Below, one piece after another: positions 1 through 8,564 of a stretch of DNA of 64,000 nucleotides; the first letter of the stretch is position 1, and each line of letters opens with the position of its first letter. Below the pieces are notes generated by a model. That model worked only from the letters and a program-made list of their open reading frames with translations, had not been told where the DNA came from and made no database searches. A program made the translations under genes and the position numbers. Source of the stretch: Cyanobium sp. Cruz-8D1 (GTDB taxonomy: Bacteria > Cyanobacteriota > Cyanobacteriia > PCC-6307 > Cyanobiaceae); contig NZ_JAGQCD010000009.1 of the NCBI RefSeq assembly GCF_024345975.1, positions 60,975 to 124,974 on the forward strand. The letters are read 5' to 3'.

Positions 1-530
1 TCTCCCCACGGAGCACCGTGCCATCCAGTGGCAGGCGTTCCCCCGGTCTGACGCGTACCCGATCGCCGACTTGCAAAGCACGGACCGGCAGCTTGTGCCA
101 GCGGCCTTCGGCCCAACGGACCTCGGCCTCCTCTGGGGCCATCGCCATCAGGCTGGTGATGGCCTGGCGGGCCCGCTGCACCGCCCGTGCCTCGATCGCC
201 TCGGCCAAGGAGTAGCACCATCTCCATGGCGGCTTCCGGCCAGCGACCGATCAGGAAGGCGCCCGTCACCGCCACACGCATCAGCGCATTGATGTTCAGC
301 CGCCCCTGGCGCAGGGCAGCCAGACCCTTGCGATAGACGGAGAAGCCCGCGAAGGCGATCCCGATCTTCAGCAGCTCCGCACCTGGGCAGGCGGGTATGA
401 CCAGATGCAGGAGTTCCGCGATGCGAAACAGCACTTCCGAGCTGCTGGCAGGCAGAATCGATCTGGTGGCCTCGTCCGGCTGTCCGCTGGACTCTGATTC
501 GCAACGCCGCTGGGGCAAAGGCCACACCAT
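1..530 (-). pseudogene. Heavy-metal P1B-type ATPase, partial and frameshifted
   Basis: Read on the minus strand, the translation has the start of a Zn/Cd/Co-type P1B ATPase. A hydrophobic stretch reads LLKIGIAFAGFSVYRKGL, followed by RLNINALMRVAV and GRWPEAAMEMVLL. After that come AEAIEARAVQRARQAI and the actuator-domain entry VGDRVRVRPGERLPLDG. The first and second halves lie in different frames. The shift is near 208-218, just before AEAIEARA, and one base too many would explain it. The gene runs off the left edge, so catalytic motifs such as DKTGT are not visible. The first ATG in frame is at 530, and the frame is closed by a TAG farther upstream, so the usual N-terminal metal-binding domain is absent. 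Family membership is firm. Whether it is a pseudogene or has a base error is open. Confidence 0.75.
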
Positions 531-741
531 CCAGATCCCATCCAGCAGCGGCTGAGGCTGGAGAACAGATCGAAGAGCCGAGCTGGCACCGAGCGCTGGC
601 TAGCCATGCAGCCATGGTGCACAGAGAGGCCTGAATCATCAGGTGAAGTCCAGGGGTGCGGTGGCATGGGCTGCAGACTCCGATTCCCTTGACTCTCCTG
701 CCCGGGGGAGACCATACGGTGAAGGTTCCTTTTCCATCGCC

Positions 742-1461
742 ATGCGCCCCAGCCGAATCTCCACCGCTTTGCTCGGGGTCCTTGGCGCCCTGACGCTGGC
801 CGCCCCCGCCCTGGCGCAGAACCACGGCGGCATGGAGCACAACCATCACAACCACGCCACACCAAGCCAGCCCAACGCGGCCGGGGCGTCGGCCCATGCC
901 GAGCACGCCCATGACGTGGGCCCGGCCGGCGCCACCTACGACCTGCGCTTCATCGACGGGATGGTGCAGCACCACACCGGCGCCCTGCGGATGAGCGAAT
1001 TCGTCTTCGGCATCGGCGCGCCTGGCGTGGGGGCTCTGGCCACCACGATCTGGCGCGATCAGGCCAACGAGATCCGGGCGATGGGGCTGTGGCGCAAGGC
1101 CTGGTACCCCCAGGCGCCCGTCTATCCGGTGGCCCTGGCCAAAGGTGGCGATCCCAACAGCCTCGCCGGCCTGAGCCGCATGGGCCAGGCCCAGATCGAT
1201 GGCATGCGCATGATGGGCGACGCCCCCACAAAGGAGAACAGGGTCACCTGGTTCCTGGAGGGGATGCTCCATCACCACGGCGGGGCGCTGACCATGGCCC
1301 ATGACGCCCTGGCCAAGAGCACCAATCCCACGATCCGGCGCTTCGCCCGCCAGGTGATCGTGGCCCAGCGCGCCGAGATCATCGAACTGCGGCGGATGCT
1401 GGCGGTCGATGGCCTGCGCAAGCCGGTATACGCCCGCTACGACAGCCTGTTCGCACTCTGA
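742..1461 (+). CDS. DUF305 family secreted, histidine/methionine-rich protein (CopM-like)
   Basis: This 239-residue protein has an N-terminal signal peptide (about residues 1-25, ending in ALA). A spacer rich in His, Asn and Met follows, with NHGGMEHNHHNH. Two DUF305 signatures follow: FIDGMVQHHTGALRM and FLEGMLHHHGGALTMAHDAL. Clustered His and Met residues suggest metal binding in the periplasm. In cyanobacteria, DUF305 proteins include the copper-binding protein CopM, but function is inferred from the family only. The start at 742 was preferred because the signal peptide begins there; an earlier in-frame start at 643 would add 33 residues of low-complexity sequence. It lies beside a heavy-metal ATPase fragment on the opposite strand, which fits a metal-handling context. 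Confidence 0.85.
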   Translation: MRPSRISTALLGVLGALTLAAPALAQNHGGMEHNHHNHATPSQPNAAGASAHAEHAHDVGPAGATYDLRFIDGMVQHHTGALRMSEFVFGIGAPGVGALATTIWRDQANEIRAMGLWRKAWYPQAPVYPVALAKGGDPNSLAGLSRMGQAQIDGMRMMGDAPTKENRVTWFLEGMLHHHGGALTMAHDALAKSTNPTIRRFARQVIVAQRAEIIELRRMLAVDGLRKPVYARYDSLFAL

Positions 1462-1487
1462 GCCGCCAGCCGGACTGACCTTGCCAG

Positions 1488-1538
1488 CCTGCCGAAGGCC
1501 GAGGCAGGAGTGAGAATGGTTCCCATTCTTTTCCTGCC
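1488..1538 (+). promoter_or_regulatory. Overlapping inverted repeats upstream of porin gene
   Basis: Three complementary arms lie between the DUF305 gene and the porin start at 1555: CCTGCC (1488-1493), GGCAGGA (1503-1509) and TCCTGCC (1532-1538). The middle arm can pair with either outer arm but not both. Inside the larger hairpin is a perfect 17-base palindrome, AGAATGG-TTC-CCATTCT (1513-1529). That core resembles a binding site for a Fur-family repressor (Fur or Zur), which is an inference from shape and sequence. The hairpins could instead act as an attenuator, or terminate the upstream gene, although no T-run follows. Confidence 0.5.
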
Positions 1539-1554
1539 ACCTGGCGGAGCTTCC

Positions 1555-3159
1555 ATGAACATCCTTGGCGTCGTTTCCAGGTTCTGGCACGTCCCCCTGG
1601 GCCTCGGGCTTCTGGCCGCCCAGCCCGCGGCCGTGACGGCCGGGGAGCTCAATCTCGACGCCATCAATCGCTACGCCAGGAGCGCGACGGGGCAGAGCCA
1701 GGAGCAGGCCACCAGCATCAACCAGTTCTCCGACGTCAAGCCCACTGACTGGGCCTATCAGGCGCTTTCGAACCTGATCGAGCGCTACGGCTGCGTCGCC
1801 GGCTACCCGAACGGCACCTACAAGGGCGGCCAGGCCATGACCCGGTTTGAGGCGGCGGCCCTGCTGAACGCCTGCCTCGACCGGATCACCGAGGTGACCG
1901 ATGAGCTCAAGCGCCTGATGGCCGAGTTCGAGAAGGAGCTCGCCGTGCTGCGCGGCCGCGTGGATGGCCTGGAGGCCAAGGTGGGTGAGCTCGAGGCCAC
2001 CCAGTTCTCCACCACCACCAAGCTGAGCGGCCAGGCCACCTTCGTGATCGGTGCCAATGGCTTCTCAGGCAACGACAGCCTCAACGTCGATGCCGCCCGG
2101 GCCGCCGTTGGCGCCACCACCTTCAGCTACGACATCCAGCTGAGCTTCGACACCAGCTTCACCGGCAAGGACCTGCTGCGCACGAACCTGCGGGCCGGCA
2201 ACTTCGCCGATTCCGCCTTCGGCGGCGCTGGCCCCACCGGTGGGCTCTCCACCCTGGAGGCTGCATTCCAGGAGGACTGCGGTGGCCCCGCCGACTGCGG
2301 CGATGTGGTGGCGATCGACAAGATCTTCTACCAGTTCCCGATCGGCAGCTCGTTCACCGCGACCGTCGGCGGACGGGTGGGTCAGGAGGACATGCTCGCC
2401 ATCTGGCCGAGCGCCTACCCCGCCGACACGATCCTCAACCTGTTCACCCTCAACGGCGCCCCGGCGGCTTACAACAAGAACCTCGGACCGGGGGCCGGCC
2501 TCTGGTGGCAGCAGGGCGGCTTGAGCATCAGCGCCAACTACGTGGCCGCCAACGGCGATGGGGGCGATCCCAACATCGGCGGCATCGGCACCGTGGCCTC
2601 GGCCGGCACGGGCACTGTGCAGATCGGCTACGCCAAGGAGCAGTGGGGCCTGGCGGCGATCTACTCCCGCATCCAGTCGGGCGTGGGCGTTCCGGGCACC
2701 ACCCCCTTCACCGGCCTCACCTTCGAGGCCAACCCCAACAGCCGCACCGATGCCTTCGGCGTCAGCGGCTACTGGCAGCCGGCCGAGTCCGGCTGGATTC
2801 CCTCCATCAGTCTCGGCTGGGGCCTCAACGGCACCAGCGACAACACCGCCCAGGCCCCCGGCGCCCTGCGCACCAGCCAGTCGTGGATGGTGGGCCTGCA
2901 GTGGGACGACGCCTTCGTCAAGGGCAACGCCCTCGGCATGGCGGTGGGTCAGCCCAGCTTCGCCACGGCCCTGACAGGCGACCAGACGCCCCAGGACGGC
3001 AACTTTGCCTGGGAAGGGTGGTACAAACTCCAGGTCACCGACAACATCAGCGTGACGCCGGCCCTCTTCTACCTGAGCCGGCCCCTGGGGCAGGACACCA
3101 CGCCCGGCACCACGTTCCGGCAGCTGGGCGGACTGGTGAAGACCACCTTCCGCTTCTGA
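1555..3159 (+). CDS. SLH-domain OprB-family outer-membrane porin
   Basis: This 534-residue protein is built like the major cyanobacterial porins. It has a signal peptide ending near residue 28 and an SLH domain at about residues 50-105 (FSDVKPTDWAYQALSNLIERYGC, shown in part by VAGYPNGTYKGGQAMTRFEA). A short coiled coil (about 110-150, ELKRLMAEFEKELAVLRGRV) precedes a long beta-barrel ending in KTTFRF, with the terminal phenylalanine usual for such barrels. The SLH part would bind the cell wall and the barrel would let small solutes or ions cross the outer membrane. A likely ribosome site (GGCGGAG) precedes the ATG at 1555. The palindrome just upstream suggests metal-dependent control. The substrate cannot be read from the sequence. 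Confidence 0.9.
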   Translation: MNILGVVSRFWHVPLGLGLLAAQPAAVTAGELNLDAINRYARSATGQSQEQATSINQFSDVKPTDWAYQALSNLIERYGCVAGYPNGTYKGGQAMTRFEAAALLNACLDRITEVTDELKRLMAEFEKELAVLRGRVDGLEAKVGELEATQFSTTTKLSGQATFVIGANGFSGNDSLNVDAARAAVGATTFSYDIQLSFDTSFTGKDLLRTNLRAGNFADSAFGGAGPTGGLSTLEAAFQEDCGGPADCGDVVAIDKIFYQFPIGSSFTATVGGRVGQEDMLAIWPSAYPADTILNLFTLNGAPAAYNKNLGPGAGLWWQQGGLSISANYVAANGDGGDPNIGGIGTVASAGTGTVQIGYAKEQWGLAAIYSRIQSGVGVPGTTPFTGLTFEANPNSRTDAFGVSGYWQPAESGWIPSISLGWGLNGTSDNTAQAPGALRTSQSWMVGLQWDDAFVKGNALGMAVGQPSFATALTGDQTPQDGNFAWEGWYKLQVTDNISVTPALFYLSRPLGQDTTPGTTFRQLGGLVKTTFRF

Positions 3160-3206
3160 GGGCCCGCGGGAACGCATGATGAGGGAGACCTGGAGGCCCG
3201 GCCACC

Positions 3207-3896
3207 ATGGATCTCACGCCGTTCCTGCCGAGCCTGGAAGGAAACACCTTCGAGGACGTGCTGCTCTCGGTGTCGGTGAAGGGGAAGGTGGCTATCGCCA
3301 TGAAGGGCCGCTTCCTGCTGCGGGCGCTGTGCGAGAGCGTCAGCGACCGCCGCCTGATCGGTTGCGCGATCACCGATGAGGAAAGCTGCCTCGGCTACCT
3401 CAGGCAGGAGCCCTACGAATGGCTGCTGTGCACCGATCACCTGGAGAGCGGCAACGGCTTTGAGCTGACGCGCAAGGCCAAGCAGCTGAGCCCCGATCTC
3501 AAGGTGGTGATGCTGGCCCTGGGGGATGTGATCCCCGCCGAATACGAGCACGCCCCCTGGCTGGAAGCCGTGGTGGCGGAGGCCGACATCGTCGAAGATC
3601 AGCGGCCCCTGCAGGCCGCCGTGATCGCGGTGCTGGGGTACCACTCCTATCGCAGCCCCTCACTGCGCTCCGGCAAGCTCCCGTACCTCAGCTGTCCGCG
3701 GCTGACCCCGCGGGAATACGAGGTGCTGGACCTGCTGGCCAGCGGCCTCAGTGACCGGGAGATCGCCAGCAAGCTGGTGGTGAGCGACGCCACGGCCCGC
3801 CCCTACACCAAGCGCCTGCTCCAGACCCTCGGCGTCAAAAGCCGCATGCAGGCGGTGCTCAAAGGAGTCCGCTGCGGCATGGTTCAGCTGGGCTGA
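3207..3896 (+). CDS. LuxR/NarL-family response regulator
   Basis: This 229-residue protein has a receiver-like N-terminal domain and a C-terminal LuxR-type helix-turn-helix (about residues 162-225: LTPREYEVLDLLASGLSDREIA, then VSDATARPYTKRLLQTLGVKSR). The candidate phosphoacceptor Asp lies in LLCTDHLESG, with hydrophobic residues before it as in receiver domains. No partner sensor kinase gene is nearby. It follows the porin on the same strand after 47 bases and could be cotranscribed with it. The start at 3207 is the first ATG after a purine-rich stretch. DNA targets are unknown. Confidence 0.8.
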   Translation: MDLTPFLPSLEGNTFEDVLLSVSVKGKVAIAMKGRFLLRALCESVSDRRLIGCAITDEESCLGYLRQEPYEWLLCTDHLESGNGFELTRKAKQLSPDLKVVMLALGDVIPAEYEHAPWLEAVVAEADIVEDQRPLQAAVIAVLGYHSYRSPSLRSGKLPYLSCPRLTPREYEVLDLLASGLSDREIASKLVVSDATARPYTKRLLQTLGVKSRMQAVLKGVRCGMVQLG

Positions 3897-3962
3897 GGGC
3901 CGGCACCTCCTGGCAAGGACTAGCCTGAATACACCGATTCAGTTGACTGCAAGGCCCCCTCC

Positions 3963-4176
3963 GTGCGTCTGGACCCTGCGACGGAGGCGCGGCTGGATCG
4001 GCTGGCCTCGGAAACGGGCGGACCAAGGCCTTCTAGCTGCGAGAGCTGATCGAGCAGGGCCTGGACGACTTGGAGGATGCTTACCTCGGTGCTGCAGCTC
4101 TGGAGGCCCACCGCCGCTCTGGGGAGCCGACCATCCCGATGGATCAACTGGTGAGCGACCTTGGCCTGGACGGTTG
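3963..4176 (+). pseudogene. Ribbon-helix-helix antitoxin, disrupted
   Basis: Pieces of a short antitoxin are readable in two frames. The first reads VRLDPATEARLDRLASETG from a GTG at 3963. The second reads TKAF-stop-LRELIEQGLDDLEDAYLG and ends in PMDQLVSDLGLDG with a stop at 4174-4176. Joining them requires one extra base near 4018, and a TAG at about 4034-4036 stands where a Tyr codon is usual (KAFYLREL). So there are two independent lesions. Family assignment to RelB/DinJ-like ribbon-helix-helix antitoxins is by the N-terminal pattern and by the RelE gene that overlaps its end. Confidence 0.7.
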
Positions 4177-4427
4177 AGTTCATCCCGGAGGCGGCACGGC
4201 AGCTAGGCAAGCTGGATCGCACGGCCGCCGCTCGTATCACTCGGTACCTCCAGCACATGGTGTCCAGTTGCAGTCACCCGCGCCAGAGAGGCAAGGCCCT
4301 GACGGCAAACCTCTCCGGCCCATGGCGCTACCGGGTTGGCGACGACCGCGTGATCTGTCAGATCGAGGATGAGCGCCTTGTCGTGCTGGTGGTCGGGCTC
4401 AGCCACCGCAGCGACACATACCACTGA
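4161..4427 (+). CDS. RelE/ParE-superfamily toxin
   Basis: This 88-residue protein reads WTVEFIPEAARQLGKLD at the N-terminus and GPWRYRVGDDRVICQIED near residues 50-70. The second is the typical RelE strand region with the basic and aromatic residues expected of an mRNA interferase, and it ends in SHRSDTYH. The reading frame is intact. The only start overlapping the antitoxin end is TTG at 4161, where relatives usually have ATG. The weak start may lower expression. Its antitoxin partner upstream is broken, so the toxin is either inactive, poorly translated, or neutralised from elsewhere. Confidence 0.8.
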   Translation: MAWTVEFIPEAARQLGKLDRTAAARITRYLQHMVSSCSHPRQRGKALTANLSGPWRYRVGDDRVICQIEDERLVVLVVGLSHRSDTYH

Positions 4428-4482
4428 TGCCACCCGCTGCTGCAAAGCGGCGTTTGGCTGGAGTCTCCTGCGGTGATTGGGA

Positions 4483-4554
4483 TGGGTCGCCTGAGATTCG
4501 AACTCAGGACCAGTCGGTTAAAAGCCGAATGCTCTACCGCTGAGCTAGCGACCC
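4483..4554 (-). tRNA. tRNA-Lys (anticodon TTT)
   Basis: The minus strand folds as a 72-base tRNA. Acceptor arms are GGGTCGC and GCGACCC with discriminator A. The D-arm is GCTC-AGCGGTA-GAGC, the anticodon loop is CTTTTAA, and the T-arm is CTGAG-TTCGAAT-CTCAG. The loop gives anticodon TTT, reading AAA/AAG lysine codons. CCA is not encoded. Confidence 0.97.
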
Positions 4555-4682
4555 GATGCAGGTGCCCTGGACAGGGACCGATCGAACGTATCACAGGGGG
4601 ATGGGGCTGATGGAGGACGCCCCTGCGGTGCCGCACGCAATCCCATCACCCCCTGACGAGGGAGGAAGAAAAGGTGGCGAAG

Positions 4683-4754
4683 TGGGCCGCCTCGGATTCG
4701 AACCGAGGACCGATCGGTTAAGAGCCGACTGCTCTACCGCTGAGCTAGCGACCC
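4683..4754 (-). tRNA. tRNA-Lys (anticodon CTT)
   Basis: The minus strand folds as a second 72-base lysine tRNA, 128 bases from the first. It has acceptor arm GGGTCGC paired to GCGGCCC (one T-G pair), anticodon loop CTCTTAA giving CTT, and T-loop TTCGAAT. It reads AAG, the commoner lysine codon in a GC-rich genome. Its close similarity to the neighbouring tRNA suggests tandem duplication followed by an anticodon change. Confidence 0.97.
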
Positions 4755-4812
4755 GCCATTGGCGAAACTATCACCCGTCGGCGACCCCTCCCAAGCCCGC
4801 CACCCGCCACCC

Positions 4813-5328
4813 ATGACCAGCCCCGACGCCTGGCCCAGCCGCTGGGACGCCCCCCGCCTCGACGCCGCCGCCTGGGTGGCCCCATCGGCTGTGGTGATCG
4901 GCGATGTGCGGCTGGCGGCGGGGGCCAGCCTCTGGCCCACCGCGGTGGCGCGGGGGGATGTCTGCACGATCGTTGTGGGGGAGGGCAGCAACGTGCAGGA
5001 CGGCGCCGTGCTGCACGGCGATCCCGGCCAGCCGGTGACGATCGGCGCCGATGTGACCATCGGCCACCGGGCCGTGGTCCATGGCGCCACGCTGGAGGAC
5101 GGCTGCCTGATCGGCATCGGCGCCATCGTGCTCAACGGCGTCACGGTGGGGGCCGGGGCCCTGGTGGCGGCCGGCGCGGTGGTCACCCGCGACGTGCCCC
5201 CCGGCACCCTGGTGATGGGGGCTCCGGCGGTGGTGAAACGCCGGCTCGATGCCGCCGCGATCGAGGCCCAACGGCAGCACGCCCGCCGTTACCGCAGCCT
5301 GGCGGAGGTTCACGCTGGACTCCGTTAG
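4813..5328 (+). CDS. Gamma-carbonic anhydrase-like hexapeptide-repeat protein
   Basis: This 171-residue protein is a left-handed beta-helix of the YrdA/gamma-carbonic anhydrase family. Hexapeptide turns run from about residue 20 to 150 ([52 protein letters not shown]). Candidate metal-ligand histidines lie in [17 protein letters not shown]-terminal helix follows ([17 protein letters not shown]). Relatives are trimeric and some hydrate CO2; activity here is not proven. The ATG at 4813 fits the family length. It is the first gene of a run leading into psbY and trmFO. Confidence 0.88.
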   Translation: MTSPDAWPSRWDAPRLDAAAWVAPSAVVIGDVRLAAGASLWPTAVARGDVCTIVVGEGSNVQDGAVLHGDPGQPVTIGADVTIGHRAVVHGATLEDGCLIGIGAIVLNGVTVGAGALVAAGAVVTRDVPPGTLVMGAPAVVKRRLDAAAIEAQRQHARRYRSLAEVHAGLR

Positions 5329-5357
5329 GATCCCGCCATCGTTTTCCCTCCTCCGCC

Positions 5358-5480
5358 ATGGACCTCCGGCTGCTGCTCGTCGCTGCTCCGATCCTCCTGG
5401 CCGTGGGTTGGGCCGCCTTCAACATCGGCCGCGCCGCCTTGGGTCAGCTGCAACTGATGCTCAAGCGCGCCCGCGCCTGA
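5358..5480 (+). CDS. psbY: Photosystem II protein PsbY
   Basis: A 40-residue frame encodes [20 protein letters not shown] and continues with [18 protein letters not shown]. It has a single membrane helix at about residues 5-25 and a basic tail. This pattern matches PsbY, a small peripheral subunit of photosystem II near cytochrome b559. A pyrimidine-rich stretch precedes the ATG. Its TGA overlaps the ATG of trmFO (TGATG), so the two are probably translationally coupled. Confidence 0.88.
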   Translation: MDLRLLLVAAPILLAVGWAAFNIGRAALGQLQLMLKRARA

Positions 5481-6871
5481 TGGTTGTCGTCATCGGGGCC
5501 GGCCTCGCCGGTACCGAAGCCGCCTGGCAGATGGCCGCAGCCGGGGTTCCGGTCCGGCTTGTGGAGATGCGCCCCGTGCGCCCCTCCCCCGCCCACCACA
5601 GCGGTGAATTTGCCGAGTTGGTCTGCAGCAACAGCTTCGGCGCCCTCTCCTCCGATCGGGCCGCCGGCCTGCTCCAGGAGGAGCTGAGGCGCCTGGGATC
5701 ATTGGTGATCGGCACCGCCGATATCCATGCGGTGCCCGCCGGCGGCGCCCTGGCCGTCGACCGGGGCCGCTACAGCGCCGCCCTCACGGCCGCCCTTGAG
5801 GCCCATCCCCTGGTGACGGTGGAGCGGCGCGAACAGCTGGGGCTACCCGACCCTGAGGAGATTGCCGTGCTGGCCACCGGTCCCCTCACCGGCGCCGCCC
5901 TGGCCGACGACCTGCTTCGCTTCACCGGGCGGGAGTCCTGCCATTTTTTTGATGCCGCCAGCCCGATCGTGGAGGGGGAGGGCATCGACCTGTCGGTGGC
6001 TTTCCGCGCCAGCCGCTACGACAAGGGCGACGCCGATTACATCAACTGCCCCATGGACCGGGAGCAGTATCTCGCCTTCCGCACGGCCCTGCTGGAGGCA
6101 GAAAAGGCGGAGCTGAAGGATTTCGAGCAGGAGAGCGCCACGTTCTTCGAGGGCTGCCTGCCGATCGAGGAGCTGGCCCGCCGCGGCGAGGACACGATGC
6201 GCTACGGCCCGCTCAAGCCGATCGGCCTCTGGGATCCGCGCTGGGGTGACCTGCACGACCGCGACGTGCGCCGTGCCAAGCGGGCCCATGCGGTGGTGCA
6301 GCTACGCCAGGAGGACAAGGACGGCCAGCTCTGGAACCTCGTCGGTTTCCAGACCAACCTCAAGTGGGGCGAACAGCAACGGGTGCTGCGGATGATCCCC
6401 GGCCTGGAGAACGCCACCTTCGTGCGGTTCGGGGTGATGCACCGCAACACCTTCCTCGACTCCCCCGAGCTGCTGAGGCCCACCCTGCAGTTCCGCCAGC
6501 GCCCCAGCCTGCTGGCCGCCGGCCAGCTCACCGGCACCGAGGGCTACGCCGCCGCCGTGGCGGGCGGCTGGCTGGCCGGCACCAACGCCGCCCGCCTGGT
6601 GCGGGGGCTGGCACCCCTGAGCCTGCCGCCCACCACCATGGCCGGTGCCCTGCTCGCCTTCATCTCGGATGCGGATCGCAGCGGCAGCGCACGCAAGGGG
6701 GGCTTCCAGCCCATGCCCCCCAGCTTCGGGCTGATGCCGGAGCTACCTGAGCGAATCCGCGACAAACGCCGTCGCTACGGCGCCTACCGCGACCGGTCCC
6801 TGGGGGATCTGGCCGCCTGGGAGAGCGAGCGCCAGGCCAGCGCCCGTTGCGCGGTTCCCGCAACCGGCTGA
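5480..6871 (+). CDS. trmFO: tRNA (uracil-5-)-methyltransferase TrmFO
   Basis: This 463-residue enzyme uses folate and FAD to methylate U54 in the T-loop of tRNA. The N-terminal dinucleotide-binding motif is [18 protein letters not shown], followed by VELRP-like LVEMRP and [11 protein letters not shown]. Conserved blocks include [48 protein letters not shown] and [16 protein letters not shown]. Length fits the family. The ATG at 5480 overlaps the psbY stop and starts directly with the nucleotide-binding strand, which supports it. Confidence 0.95.
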   Translation: MVVVIGAGLAGTEAAWQMAAAGVPVRLVEMRPVRPSPAHHSGEFAELVCSNSFGALSSDRAAGLLQEELRRLGSLVIGTADIHAVPAGGALAVDRGRYSAALTAALEAHPLVTVERREQLGLPDPEEIAVLATGPLTGAALADDLLRFTGRESCHFFDAASPIVEGEGIDLSVAFRASRYDKGDADYINCPMDREQYLAFRTALLEAEKAELKDFEQESATFFEGCLPIEELARRGEDTMRYGPLKPIGLWDPRWGDLHDRDVRRAKRAHAVVQLRQEDKDGQLWNLVGFQTNLKWGEQQRVLRMIPGLENATFVRFGVMHRNTFLDSPELLRPTLQFRQRPSLLAAGQLTGTEGYAAAVAGGWLAGTNAARLVRGLAPLSLPPTTMAGALLAFISDADRSGSARKGGFQPMPPSFGLMPELPERIRDKRRRYGAYRDRSLGDLAAWESERQASARCAVPATG

Positions 6872-6918
6872 GGAGGGCCGCTTCCTAGGGTCAGACCGCT
6901 TCCGTTTGCCTGGTTCCG

Positions 6919-8484
6919 GTGACCGTCACGGCCCGTTCGTCCGCCGCCGCTCCCCACACCGCGGTCGATGGCCGCCCCTGGGACGTGGTCGTGATCGGCT
7001 CCGGCATCGGCGGGCTGGTCACCGCCAGCCAGCTGGCGGCCAAGGGGGCCTCGGTGCTGGTGCTGGAGCGCTATCTGATCCCCGGTGGCAGCGGCGGCAG
7101 CTTCCGCCGCGATGGCTACACCTTTGATGTCGGCGCCTCGATGATCTTCGGCTTCGGCGAGAAGGGCCACACCAACCTGCTCACCCGCGCCCTGGCGGAT
7201 GTGGGCGAGCACTGCGAGACCATCCCCGACCCCGCCCAGCTGGCCTACCACCTGCCCGGCGGCCTGTCGGTGGCGGTGGATCGCGATTACGAGCGCTTCA
7301 TCGCCGACCTCACCGTCCTGTTTCCCCATGAGGCCAAGGGGATCCGCGCCTTCTACGACACCTGCTGGCAGGTGTTCAACTGCCTCGATGCGATGCCGCT
7401 GCTGTCGCTGGAGGACCCCGCCTACCTGGCCAAGGTGTTCTTCCGCGCGCCCCTGGCCTGCCTGGGACTGGCCCGCTGGCTGCCGGTGAATGTGGGCGCG
7501 GTGGCCCGTGCGCACATCAGCGATCCGGATCTGCTCAGGTTCATCGACATGGAGTGCTTCTGCTGGTCGGTGATGCCCGCCGATCGCACGCCGATGATCA
7601 ACGCCGGCATGGTGTTCTCCGATCGCCACGCCGGCGGCATCAACTACCCCAAGGGCGGCGTCGGGGTGGTCGCCGAGAAGCTGGTGGCGGGCCTGCGGAA
7701 ACACGGCGGCGAGATTCGCTACCGGGCGCGGGTGGTGAAGGTGCTGCTGGAGAACGGCCGGGCCGTGGGGGTGAAGCTGGCCAGCGGCGAAGAGATTCGG
7801 GCCCGCCGGGTGGTGAGCAACGCCACCCGCTGGGACACCTTCGGCTCCCTGGTGGACGCGGAGCACACCCCGGCCGCCGAGCGCACCTGGCGGCGGCGCT
7901 ACAAGCCCTCGTCTTCCTTTCTTTCGTTGCACCTGGGGGTGAAGGCCGAGGCCATCCCGCCGCACAGCCATGTCCATCACCTGCTGCTGGAGCGCTGGCA
8001 GGACATGGAGGCCGAGCAGGGGGTGATCTTCGTCTCGATCCCCACCCTGCTCGATCCCTCCCTGGCCCCGGAGGGCCACCACATCGTGCACACCTTCACC
8101 CCGTCGGCGATGGACACCTGGCAGGGGCTGGCCCCGGGCGCCTACAGGGCCGCCAAGGAAGCCGCCGCCACCCGGCTGATCCGCAGGCTGGAGGCGATCC
8201 TGCCGGGCCTGGAGGGCGCCATCACCCACCGGGAGATCGGCACCCCCCGCAGCCACCGCCGCTTCCTGGGCCGCCACGGCGGCAGCTACGGACCGGTGCC
8301 CGCCCTGCGGCTGCCCGGCCTGCTGCCAATGCCCTTCAACCGCACCGCCATTGCGGATCTCTATTGCGTCGGTGACTCCTGCTTCCCCGGCCAGGGGCTG
8401 AATGCGGTGGCCTTCAGCGGCTTCGCCTGCGCCCACCGCATCGGCGCCGACCTGGGTCTCAATCCCTGGAGCCTGCCGGCCTGA
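6919..8484 (+). CDS. crtH: Carotenoid isomerase CrtH
   Basis: This 521-residue flavoprotein belongs to the phytoene-desaturase-like family. It has the FAD-binding motif VVVIGSGIGGLVTASQLA (about residues 24-41), ERYLIPGGSGGSFRRDG, the CrtH-typical GASMIFGFGEKG, and the C-terminal flavin block YCVGDSCFPGQGLNAVAFSG. CrtH converts poly-cis-lycopene to the all-trans form before cyclisation in thylakoid membranes. The start is GTG at 6919. CrtISO and CrtI-type enzymes are related, but the GGSGGSF and GEKGHTN blocks favour CrtH. Confidence 0.93.
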   Translation: MTVTARSSAAAPHTAVDGRPWDVVVIGSGIGGLVTASQLAAKGASVLVLERYLIPGGSGGSFRRDGYTFDVGASMIFGFGEKGHTNLLTRALADVGEHCETIPDPAQLAYHLPGGLSVAVDRDYERFIADLTVLFPHEAKGIRAFYDTCWQVFNCLDAMPLLSLEDPAYLAKVFFRAPLACLGLARWLPVNVGAVARAHISDPDLLRFIDMECFCWSVMPADRTPMINAGMVFSDRHAGGINYPKGGVGVVAEKLVAGLRKHGGEIRYRARVVKVLLENGRAVGVKLASGEEIRARRVVSNATRWDTFGSLVDAEHTPAAERTWRRRYKPSSSFLSLHLGVKAEAIPPHSHVHHLLLERWQDMEAEQGVIFVSIPTLLDPSLAPEGHHIVHTFTPSAMDTWQGLAPGAYRAAKEAAATRLIRRLEAILPGLEGAITHREIGTPRSHRRFLGRHGGSYGPVPALRLPGLLPMPFNRTAIADLYCVGDSCFPGQGLNAVAFSGFACAHRIGADLGLNPWSLPA

Positions 8485-8564
8485 ATCTGCCGCCGCGGAT
8501 CACGCGAGCTACTCCCGCCCACACCTCGGCGTCTGTAGGGTTTGTGAATATTTATTTCGCATCC

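Noticed and set aside
148..1590. A 480-codon minus frame
   Set aside because: Its first part is antisense to the DUF305 gene and its end is a wrong-frame reading of the P1B ATPase.
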